From Niallia sp. XMNu-256 (lineage in GTDB: Bacteria; Bacillota; Bacilli; Bacillales; Cytobacillaceae): 64,000 nt of DNA. The stretch spans positions 536,501 to 600,500 of the forward strand of contig NZ_CP137636.1 of assembly GCF_036670015.1 (NCBI RefSeq). Reading direction: 5' to 3'. The notes under the pieces were generated by a model. That model ran no database searches. It saw only the letters and a program-made list of their open reading frames with translations, and was not told where the DNA came from. The translations under genes and the position numbers were made by a program. This document shows positions 1-6,729 of the stretch, piece by piece. Each line of letters begins with the position of its first letter. The stretch's first letter is position 1.

Positions 1-399
1 AATCGAATCATCGTTTTCATCAACTGCCATAATAACCCCTGAATCAAAATAAGGGTCTGAGAAGTCGAATTTCTTTGCCCGTTCTTCAGTAATACTCATA
101 CCTGCAATTACTGCATCTACCTGTTTTGCTTCTAAGGCTTGTACAGCTGCATTAAAGCCAAGAGGTTTAATTTCATATTTAAAACCTTGATCTTCTGCAA
201 TTGCTTTTAATAAATCCATGTCTATTCCAACAAATTCGCCATTCACATCTTGGAATTCAAATGGGGCAAAGGTGACATCGGTACCGATTACATAAGTTTT
301 TTCTTCTGCATGTACATTGGTTGTCGATGCTAACGAAAATGTTGTAAACAGTACCAACATAAACATAAAAAGTGATGAAAGTTTCTTAGCTGTCTTCAT
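1..399 (-). CDS. amino acid ABC transporter substrate-binding protein, partial (C-terminus beyond window)
   Basis: Reads leftward off the window edge; 133 N-terminal residues are visible. It starts at an ATG preceded by a good AAAGGAGAG site. A signal peptide (MKTAKK, hydrophobic core, ending ASTTNVHA) is followed by a periplasmic-binding fold of the bacterial solute-binding family 3. The segments GTDVTFAPFEF, VGIDMDLLKAIA and VDAVIAGMSITEERAKKFDFS are typical of polar amino acid (glutamine/arginine type) binding proteins such as GlnH/ArtP. No lipobox Cys is seen in the first 35 residues, so it may be secreted or tethered another way. Substrate cannot be told from this half. Permease and ATPase genes would be expected to the left of the window. 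Confidence 0.9.
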   Translation of the reverse strand, partial: MKTAKKLSSLFMFMLVLFTTFSLASTTNVHAEEKTYVIGTDVTFAPFEFQDVNGEFVGIDMDLLKAIAEDQGFKYEIKPLGFNAAVQALEAKQVDAVIAGMSITEERAKKFDFSDPYFDSGVIMAVDENDDSI

Positions 400-780
400 A
401 TCTTCTCTCCTTTAAATGATGAGTTTGTTAAGTGCAATAAATTAAATTTTGTGAATTATATAACAAATAGAATCAAACCATCCTGTTATAATTTAGTTTT
501 ATAGCTGGGGGTATTAATGGGGATTCAACTTTATTAATTATACATGTTACTTCCGCTCGAATAAAAAACAATTTTTTCCAGTTAATGATTTTTTGAAATT
601 AATTCACCTCAACGATTTTACCATAAATATAGGGCCTAGGTATAGAGGTGCAGGTCGAATGAAATTAGCTTTAAATTCATTTATAAAACTTTTGGTCCTA
701 TTAAGTAGCCCCTCTTGATTAAAATGAATGATTAGAGGAAAATTTCAAGTAGTATAGAAAAAATGACTAGAGGGTATTCG
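400..780. other. intergenic region, no gene recognised
   Basis: About 380 bases of AT-rich sequence between the divergent binding-protein gene and the small gene at 781. It should hold the promoters of both. I see no convincing paired -35/-10, riboswitch or coding remnant. Confidence 0.4.
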
Positions 781-993
781 ATGAAGGTATATAAGCTTAA
801 AAGAAAATTTCGAGGCTATAAAAAGGGAACACAGTTTTATTTGGTCGCTCAATCAGAATTTATTGGAGTTAAAGAGTTTGTGTTGAGAACAAAGGATTTA
901 GCAGATAGGGTATCCGTTAATGAAAGTGAACTATTTCAGAATTTTATTTTCATTGGAGTAAAAACAGTAAACGTAGAACAGAAAGACATCTAA
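781..993 (+). CDS. small hypothetical protein (70 aa)
   Basis: Short basic protein starting MKVYKLKRKFRGYKKG and ending VEQKDI. An in-frame ATG lies at 763, but the start at 781 is preceded by AGAGGG at a proper distance and is preferred. No signal peptide, membrane segment or motif that I recognise; the middle alternates hydrophobic and charged residues like a small beta-rich domain. It stops exactly where a gyrB fragment begins, so it may have been joined to foreign or duplicated DNA. Function unknown. Confidence 0.5.
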   Translation: MKVYKLKRKFRGYKKGTQFYLVAQSEFIGVKEFVLRTKDLADRVSVNESELFQNFIFIGVKTVNVEQKDI

Positions 994-1367
994 TCTTTCT
1001 TTTACCGATACATGCTTGAAGCGATAGAGCAGGGCTATATTTATTGTGCTCAACCACCTTTATACAAAGTTAGCAAGGGAGAAACATTCAATATGCTTAT
1101 AATGACCGCCAATTAGAAGAGATTATGGCTTCATTACCAGCATCTCCTAAGCCAAACTTGCAGCGTTATAAAGGATTAGGAGAAATGAATTCAAAGCAGT
1201 TATGGGAGACAACGATGAATCCTGAGACTAGAACTCTGTTAAAGGTGACGATTGATGACGCAAAAGTCGCTGAAGAAACAGTTGAAATGTTGATGGGAGA
1301 AAAGGTAGCACCACGCCGTCAATTCATCGAGGAAAATGCATTATACGTTAAGAACCTTGATGTATAA
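994..1367 (+). pseudogene. gyrB: gyrB 3'-terminal fragment (DNA gyrase subunit B remnant)
   Basis: The translation of 994-1080 gives SFFYRYM then [19 protein letters not shown], the TOPRIM-end sequence of GyrB. The match then moves to another frame around 1080-1090 ([17 protein letters not shown]) and continues through [11 protein letters not shown] and [15 protein letters not shown] to [17 protein letters not shown] and a stop, matching the true C-terminus of GyrB. The N-terminal about 500 residues (ATPase, transducer) are absent and there is a frameshift, so this is a remnant. ParE is less likely because the YVKNLD-V/I ending is that of GyrB. It is not beside recF or gyrA, so it is a displaced duplicate fragment. 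Confidence 0.85.
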
Positions 1368-1398
1368 CAGAATAAGAGGGTGTTCTTAAGGCATCCTC

Positions 1399-1845
1399 TT
1401 ATTCATCTGATAATCCCCAATCTAAAGCAAGAACTTCTTTTAAAGCAAGTAACCGATCCGTTCCAATTTGTTCTTGGACCTTCTTTTCTAACGTTGCTTT
1501 TAAAGCCTCATTTTTCTCGTAACACTCTTCACCTAGTGGGGTTAAACGCAAACACTTTTCTTTCTTATTATTTTCTACATTTTTCACCTCAACTAATCCT
1601 TTTGCTTCAAGGTTTTTAATAAACTTATGTGTAGCTTGCCTTGAAATGTCGACATGTTTAGAAATGTAAGCGATTGTGGGCTGTTTCTTATACGTTCGTG
1701 CCATTATAAACCATTCAGAATTCGATATATAAATATCACTATGGTCATTCCATAGTTTTTCAGTTAAGTTTCGAAGTTGATAATGACGTTCGCTTAATAG
1801 GTCGAATAAATCTAATTCTTCTAAATTCCTGTCCAATGACTTCAC
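1399..1845 (-). CDS. MarR family transcriptional regulator
   Basis: A 148-residue winged-helix repressor of the MarR family. It starts at GTG (1845) behind an AGAAAGA site. Residues 35-110 carry the DNA-binding domain: WFIMARTYKKQPTIAYISKHVDIS, the recognition helix region RQATHKFIKNLEAKGLV, and a wing (VENNKKEKCLRLTPLG). The flanking helices mediate dimerisation in this family. It is divergent from carD, and a 9-bp perfect inverted repeat lies in the shared promoter region, which is the obvious autoregulatory operator. Ligand unknown. The gene points toward the gyrB remnant and has no co-transcribed partner. Confidence 0.88.
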   Translation of the reverse strand: MKSLDRNLEELDLFDLLSERHYQLRNLTEKLWNDHSDIYISNSEWFIMARTYKKQPTIAYISKHVDISRQATHKFIKNLEAKGLVEVKNVENNKKEKCLRLTPLGEECYEKNEALKATLEKKVQEQIGTDRLLALKEVLALDWGLSDE

Positions 1846-1881
1846 TTCTTTCTAATTCTAAAAATAATATACAAAAGGTAG

Positions 1882-1902
1882 ATTGTCAATTAAATTGACA
1901 AT
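1882..1902. promoter_or_regulatory. palindromic operator between marR and carD
   Basis: ATTGTCAAT-TAA-ATTGACAAT is a perfect 9-bp inverted repeat with a 3-bp spacer, the usual size for a MarR-dimer site. It contains a TTGACA -35 hexamer on each strand, one for carD and one for the marR gene, so one bound dimer could block both. Assignment to the adjacent MarR protein is inference from position and symmetry. Confidence 0.75.
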
Positions 1903-1923
1903 AATAAAGGAATGTCCTATAAT
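1895..1923 (+). promoter_or_regulatory. consensus sigma-A promoter of carD
   Basis: TTGACA (1895-1900), 17-nt spacer, TATAAT (1918-1923): a perfect vegetative promoter 41 bases upstream of the carD start. Its -35 hexamer lies inside the palindromic operator. Confidence 0.85.
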
Positions 1924-1963
1924 AAGATTAGAACGAAAATTCAAAAATGTAGGGGAAATGTAG

Positions 1964-2458
1964 ATGTTTAATATTGGAGATGTCATTATTTATTCGGAAC
2001 ATGGACTGTGTGAAATTGATGATATCCGTGATCAAACCTTCGCTGGTGTAACTAGGAAGTATTATATTTTACATCCTTTAGATGATGCAAATCTAAAAAT
2101 CAGCACCCCGGTAGATAACGATAAAGTAGTGATGCTTAGAACAATGGATAAGGAAGAGGCAGACTTACTTTTACAAACGTTTAATGGACCAGGTATTGAA
2201 TGGATTGAAGATTCTAGACAAAGGAATTTAAAATATGGAAAGATCGTTCAGTCCGGAGATCGTACAGAAATCGCTCAGGTGGCCAACACGTTAATTCGCA
2301 AGAACCTTGAGTTAAAGTCCAACGGAAAGAGAATTTATGACCAGGACCGGAAATTATTGCAAACGATTCAAACCAACTTATTTAATGAACTCGCCTTATC
2401 ATTGGAAACTTCTTATGAGGATATTGAACAAAGAGTTAATGATATGTTACAGGAATAA
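1964..2458 (+). CDS. carD: CarD family transcriptional regulator
   Basis: A 164-residue CarD/CdnL-like protein. These proteins bind the RNA polymerase beta subunit through an N-terminal TRCF-like RNAP-interaction domain and stabilise open complexes through a C-terminal helical domain. The N-terminus (MFNIGDVIIYSEHGLCEIDDI, then KYYILHPLDDANLKISTPVDN) is the RID. Residues 60-160 are helical (RIYDQDRKLLQTIQTNLFNELALSL), matching the CarD C-terminal DNA-binding part. Length equals the family norm. It is preceded by AGGGGAAAT and a consensus promoter and is followed by a strong terminator, so it is monocistronic. Confidence 0.93.
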   Translation: MFNIGDVIIYSEHGLCEIDDIRDQTFAGVTRKYYILHPLDDANLKISTPVDNDKVVMLRTMDKEEADLLLQTFNGPGIEWIEDSRQRNLKYGKIVQSGDRTEIAQVANTLIRKNLELKSNGKRIYDQDRKLLQTIQTNLFNELALSLETSYEDIEQRVNDMLQE

Positions 2459-2461
2459 AAA

Positions 2462-2508
2462 TTGCCAGGCATTTTCCACTTTATGGAACGTGCCTGGCAA
2501 TTTATTTT
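2462..2508. terminator. terminator between convergent carD and sstT
   Basis: TTGCCAGGCA / TGCCTGGCAA, a 10-bp stem, followed on the plus strand by TTTATTTTG. It sits between convergent genes and may serve both. Confidence 0.85.
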
Positions 2509-2510
2509 GT

Positions 2511-3755
2511 TTATACGGCTTTCTTTGGAATCATTACAAATTCCTTGCCTTCTTTTCGTTTTTGTGCATATTCTGCCGTTGCCGTAAAGACAACATCTGT
2601 GTGTGAATTAAGTGCTGTCTCACAAGAGTCTTGAAGTACTCCGATAATAAATCCTACTCCTACAACCTGCATGGCAATGTCATTTGAAATTCCAAATAGG
2701 CTACAAGCTAAAGGGATTAATAATAGCGATCCGCCCGCAACCCCCGAAGCACCAGCCGCAGAAACTGCCGCTAGAACGACAAGAATCACAGCAGTAGCAA
2801 AGTCAACTTGAATCCCTAAAGTATGAACAGCAGCAAGTGTTAGAACAGAAATTGTAATCGCTGCACCAGCCATATTGATTGTTGCACCTAAAGGGATGGA
2901 TACAGAATACGTATCTTCATCTAAACCTAGTTCTTTACTTAAACGCATATTGACTGGAATGTTTGCAGCTGAGCTACGAGTAAAGAATGCATAGATGCCA
3001 CTATCTTTAATACATTTAAAAACAAGTGGATATGGATTTTTATGAGTATAAAAATAAACGATCAAAGGGTTAACAAAAAAAGTAACAAAGAACATGCAAC
3101 CTAGAAGGACTAATAATAACTGCCCATATTCAAGCAAGGCTGAAAGGCCACTTGTTGAAATGGCATTATAAACTAACCCCATGATCCCGATTGGTGCCAA
3201 ATTAATCACCCATTTTACGACCTTAGAGATGGCATCTGAGAGATCGACAAACACATCTTTTGTTCGATCTGAAGCATGTTTTAAAGCAATTCCAAGAACA
3301 ATTGCCCATGTTAGGATCCCGATATAGTTAGCGTTTATAATCGCATCAACTGGATTGGCGACAATATTGAATAAGAGCTTTTCGAGTACCTCTAGGATCC
3401 CCCCAGGAGGAGCTACATCTTGGGCCCCTGTTGTAAGAGTTAAGCTTACTGGGAAGATAAAGCTAGCGATCACTCCTACCAAACCAGCCAAAGTAGTACT
3501 AATTGCATATAAAATGATGATCAATTTCATATTGGTTTTTTGTCCGGTTTTATGCTGTGCTATTGCACTAATTACAAGAAATAAAACCAGAACAGGTGCA
3601 ACCGCCTTTAATGCCCCAACGAATAAGGAACCGAAAATGGATACCCATTTGGTGGCATCAGGAATGGTTAAAGCGAAGATGATCCCTAAAATGAGGCCCA
3701 CAACAATCCGCTTGACCAAACTCACTTGGTTCCATTTGTATATTAAATTTTTCAT
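2511..3755 (-). CDS. sstT: serine/threonine:Na+ symporter SstT
   Basis: A 414-residue inner-membrane transporter of the DAACS (dicarboxylate/amino acid:cation symporter) family, SstT branch, importing serine and threonine with sodium. There are about eight hydrophobic helices plus the re-entrant hairpins of the family. Family hallmarks are the serine-rich stretch [15 protein letters not shown] in the first hairpin and the TM7 motif [14 protein letters not shown]. Length matches SstT. It starts at ATG (3755) with AGGGGGAAAC upstream on the minus strand. It stands alone, convergent with carD, with no visible attenuator in its leader. Confidence 0.95.
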   Translation of the reverse strand: MKNLIYKWNQVSLVKRIVVGLILGIIFALTIPDATKWVSIFGSLFVGALKAVAPVLVLFLVISAIAQHKTGQKTNMKLIIILYAISTTLAGLVGVIASFIFPVSLTLTTGAQDVAPPGGILEVLEKLLFNIVANPVDAIINANYIGILTWAIVLGIALKHASDRTKDVFVDLSDAISKVVKWVINLAPIGIMGLVYNAISTSGLSALLEYGQLLLVLLGCMFFVTFFVNPLIVYFYTHKNPYPLVFKCIKDSGIYAFFTRSSAANIPVNMRLSKELGLDEDTYSVSIPLGATINMAGAAITISVLTLAAVHTLGIQVDFATAVILVVLAAVSAAGASGVAGGSLLLIPLACSLFGISNDIAMQVVGVGFIIGVLQDSCETALNSHTDVVFTATAEYAQKRKEGKEFVMIPKKAV

Positions 3756-4106
3756 TAGATGTTTCCCCCTAATTTTTTCCCTGTAAAAGTTTACCTGTTA
3801 CGTACAATTGTATTGTCCCGATGGACGATAAGTAATGCTAGTTTAACATGAATTCGCCTATTGGGGAACATATTATTATAGTGAAATATGTATTTTTATA
3901 ATTTTGAATCCGTCTTATCCCTGGGCAATCAGGATACCACCCTCAAGGTCGGACTCAGAATTTGTACCATTCTTGTAATATGATAGAAAGGATTGAGGGG
4001 GTGGGTAATCGGATGCATTTAAATAGAATTAATGAATTGATTAGAAAATGATTGACCACTATCTCACTAAGTATTTTTTCAAGAACTTTTAGAGGACAAA
4101 TAATTG
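3756..4106. other. intergenic region, no gene recognised
   Basis: Holds the sstT promoter region. At 4014-4052 there is a 12-codon ORF reading MHLNRINELIRK, reminiscent of the first helix of UPF0291 (YnzC) proteins. It stops at once, so it is at most a remnant. Nothing else recognised. Confidence 0.35.
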
Positions 4107-4139
4107 AAAAGGCAATGAGAATCCTACTCATTGCCTTTT
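4107..4139. terminator. bidirectional terminator downstream of the ferritin-like/cupin gene
   Basis: AAAAGGCAATGAG / CTCATTGCCTTTT: a 13-bp symmetric stem with a 7-nt loop, giving U-runs in both directions. It lies 44 bases beyond the stop of the leftward gene. Confidence 0.75.
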
Positions 4140-4182
4140 CTACTGAACCGGAAATTCGGTCTATGGAATTAGATTGGTCCTT

Positions 4183-5124
4183 CTATTGCCCGTACCCGTG
4201 CCCATGCCCGTGCCCGTGTTCCTGTTCAGCGGCCATTGCATCTGCTTTTGTTCGATGTACGGTACCGAACGGGTGCTGAGGGGGTGCATAAATCGAATAT
4301 AGTTTAAGCGGCTCATTACCTGTGTTGGTCAAATTATGCCATGTGCCCGCAGGAATCACAATTGCAAAGTCATCAAAGACATCTCTTTGAAAGTTTAATT
4401 GGTCTTTACGTGGACCCATTTGCATAATGCCCTGCCCTTGTTCAATCCGTAAAAATTGATCAATATTAGGGTGTATTTCTAAACCAATATCCTCTCCAGG
4501 TTTAAGACTCATTAGTGTAATTTGAAAATGAGTACCCGTCCATAAGGCGGTACGAAACGTGTTATTTTGGGTTGTTGCTTCTTCAATATTTATAACAAAT
4601 GGCTGTCGGCCATAGTCTCTAATGACGAGACCATTATCATTTCTGCTTACTCGCAAATCCTCTAATTGCTGAATATGCTTTGCTTCATCATTAAAGTTTT
4701 GCAAAAACAGCTCTCGAACGAATGAATCTTGTGTAAATAAATAATGATTCCGATATTCTTCAAATTCATTACATTTCACTTCAAACGTTTTTTCCAATCC
4801 ATCATGAAACTCCTGAATAGGGATCTTTTCTACATTGTAAAAAGGTTGACTTCCAGTAAGACGAATATAGTGGTCTGTCAACTGCTGCAAATGTAGGTTT
4901 TCATCCTCTAAAACTTGTAATAATCGCTCTTTTTGTTCTTGATCTGGAGCTATTTGAATGAGTCGGTTGATTAAGTCAATCGTGGAAGCCTCTCCATTAA
5001 TTCTTGCTAATATTGCATTAGGTACGATTTGCCATTGGGACTCTGGAATTTGGTTTCTATAATCCGGATAAATCGGGGTGCTTGCATAATAAGGATATGG
5101 ATAACCTGGAGGTACATAATACAT
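4183..5124 (-). CDS. ferritin-like domain / cupin fusion protein with His-rich tail
   Basis: A 313-residue protein with two domains. Residues 1-25 are Pro/Tyr-rich (YYVPPGYPYPYY), like spore or surface-associated Bacillus proteins. Residues 35-165 are helical with repeated acidic/His pairs (ARINGEASTIDLINRL, EDENLHLQQL, NDEAKHIQQLEDL), the pattern of a ferritin-like di-metal four-helix bundle. Residues 185-285 are a cupin: GEDIGLEIHPNIDQFLRIEQGQG and PAGTWHNLTNTG give the usual H-x(n)-E...H ligands. The C-terminus HGHGHGHGYGQ could bind metal. The start is ATG with GAAGGGATT upstream. No signal peptide. The activity is unknown; a metal-dependent oxidoreductase or metal-storage role is possible. 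It forms a single-gene unit. Confidence 0.8.
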   Translation of the reverse strand: MYYVPPGYPYPYYASTPIYPDYRNQIPESQWQIVPNAILARINGEASTIDLINRLIQIAPDQEQKERLLQVLEDENLHLQQLTDHYIRLTGSQPFYNVEKIPIQEFHDGLEKTFEVKCNEFEEYRNHYLFTQDSFVRELFLQNFNDEAKHIQQLEDLRVSRNDNGLVIRDYGRQPFVINIEEATTQNNTFRTALWTGTHFQITLMSLKPGEDIGLEIHPNIDQFLRIEQGQGIMQMGPRKDQLNFQRDVFDDFAIVIPAGTWHNLTNTGNEPLKLYSIYAPPQHPFGTVHRTKADAMAAEQEHGHGHGHGYGQ

Positions 5125-5320
5125 ATCTTTTCAATCCCTTCGTTTTTCATCAGGGTTATTTTATGGCTTTTTACTAGGGATGTGCCTGTCATTATCAAAT
5201 ACGTTCTTTCTCATTACTATCTTATTAAGAATCCTTTTCATTACGTTAGAAAATAACAAGGTTTGTTGCTAAGGTAAATTCTTATGTCTTTAATAAAATA
5301 TTGAAATATAGGAGAAGAAT

Positions 5321-5605
5321 ATGACAACAAAATTTAAAGGATTGTCAGCATGGCAGTTAGCAATGATGGCAATCGGAAGTGTTATAGGGGGATCATTTTA
5401 TCTTGGATCATCAGTGGCTATTCATGCAGCGGGTCCATCTATTGTTATATCTTATATTTTGGCGGGTGCCTTGGCCTTCTTTACCTTATACGCCCTTTCA
5501 GAAATGACCGTCGCTAACCCAACAACAGGGTCATTTAGCACCTTTGCTGCACAGGAGTTAGGAACAGGTGCAGGATTTGTTGTCGGCTGGCTATATTGGA
5601 AATGA
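5321..5605 (+). pseudogene. truncated APC-family amino acid permease
   Basis: Ninety-four residues give a clean N-terminus of an amino acid permease: LSAWQLAMMAIGSVIGGSFYLGSS (TM1 with the substrate-binding GSVIGG bend), SIVISYILAGALAFFTLYALSEM (TM2), then TGSFSTFAAQELG and FVVGWLYW, where normal permeases continue into TM3. The frame ends in TGA, and the next 90 bases carry no match to the remaining about 350 residues before an unrelated gene. It retains AGGAGAAG upstream of ATG, so it was once a real gene. Best read as a 3'-deleted remnant. The TGA is not a selenocysteine candidate because homology does not resume after it. Confidence 0.75.
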
Positions 5606-5759
5606 GAGAAAACTATGAGTGGTTTTAGTTACCATTGCAGCGATAATAGGTAGATAGCAAGAAAATGATCTTGCTGTCTTCAGTATTTCTTTGACTTATA
5701 CAAAAAGTACTTATAGAGTGAATGAGAGGCAGGTTAAAGGAATAGAAAGAAGGAATAAA

Positions 5760-6539
5760 ATGACCAAACAAAGTATAATCTTTTTTGATATAGATGGAAC
5801 ATTGCTAAACGATGAGAAGGAAATGCCGAAAACAGCTAAAGATGCCATATATAAATTGAAAGAAAATGGACATATCGTAGCCATTGCAACTGGACGAGCT
5901 CCTTTTATGTTTGAAAAATTGCGAGCAGAATTAGAAATAGATACCTATGTAAGTTATAACGGACAATATGTTGTTTTAAATGGGGAAGTACTATATACAA
6001 ATCCGTTAAAGATCGAACCTCTCGAAAGGTTAACAGAGGAAGCCCTTCGTCATAATCATCCCGTCTTATATATGGATCACAAAGATATGAAAGCCAATGT
6101 TCCAGAACATCCATTTATTTATGAGAGTATTCGTTCCTTGAGAATCGAACAATTTCCTACCCATGATCCTTCTTATTATAAAGGTCGTCCATTATACCAA
6201 TCGATAATATTTTGTGAGGCAGGGGAAGAACAGTTTTATCAAGAGAAATTTCCTGACTTTGATTTTATTAGATGGCACCCTGTATCCGTTGATGTTATTC
6301 CAACAGGCGGATCCAAGGCAAATGGAATAGAAAAAATAACGGAAAAGCTAGGTTTTTCAAGGGAAAGACAATTTGCTTTTGGCGATGGCCCAAATGATGT
6401 TGAAATGCTTTCGAGAATTTATAATAGTGTCGCCATGGGAAATGCGGATGAATCTTTAAAGTCCGTTGCAAAATATGTGACTAAATCAGTAGATGATAAT
6501 GGAATTCAATATGGCCTTCAGATGGTAGGATTATTATAA
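5760..6539 (+). CDS. Cof-type HAD-IIB family phosphatase (YkrA-like)
   Basis: A 259-residue HAD hydrolase with a type IIB cap, cytosolic, acting on small phosphorylated metabolites. Motif I is FFDIDGTLL (nucleophile Asp10, general acid Asp12). Motif II lies around VAIATGRAP, and motif III/IV is FAFGDGPNDVEML near residue 210 (Mg ligands). The cap spans roughly residues 85-185. The reading frame is open to 5691, but the ATG at 5760 has AGAAAGAAGGAAT in front and begins right before the conserved first strand, so it is preferred. Length matches Bacillus YkrA/YwtE-type enzymes. Substrate not deducible. Confidence 0.88.
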   Translation: MTKQSIIFFDIDGTLLNDEKEMPKTAKDAIYKLKENGHIVAIATGRAPFMFEKLRAELEIDTYVSYNGQYVVLNGEVLYTNPLKIEPLERLTEEALRHNHPVLYMDHKDMKANVPEHPFIYESIRSLRIEQFPTHDPSYYKGRPLYQSIIFCEAGEEQFYQEKFPDFDFIRWHPVSVDVIPTGGSKANGIEKITEKLGFSRERQFAFGDGPNDVEMLSRIYNSVAMGNADESLKSVAKYVTKSVDDNGIQYGLQMVGLL

Positions 6540-6692
6540 ATAGAATAAGAACAATATCCATAACCTATAGCCTCTTATATTAGTATAAAGGAGATATTAG
6601 ATACAGTAGATGATTTCACTATGATTGGGAATCGTCTTTGGTGTTGGTAAAAAGATATCCGATCTAACTAGATAAGTTCCTTACATAAAGAA

Positions 6693-6719
6693 GACTTCCG
6701 CTTATACGGAAGTCCTTTT
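6693..6719. terminator. terminator between HAD gene and adhE
   Basis: GACTTCCG / CGGAAGTC 8-bp stem followed by CTTTTAT on the plus strand. It lies between convergent genes and can also end the leftward adhE transcript. Confidence 0.75.
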
Positions 6720-6729
6720 ATCCTCTTGA

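Noticed and set aside
4014-4052. Short ORF resembling the first helix of UPF0291 proteins
   Set aside because: It stops after 12 codons and the similarity is too short to support a gene.
5603-5605. TGA ending the truncated permease as a possible selenocysteine codon
   Set aside because: No permease homology continues in frame after it, there is no redox motif, and no SECIS-like hairpin follows.
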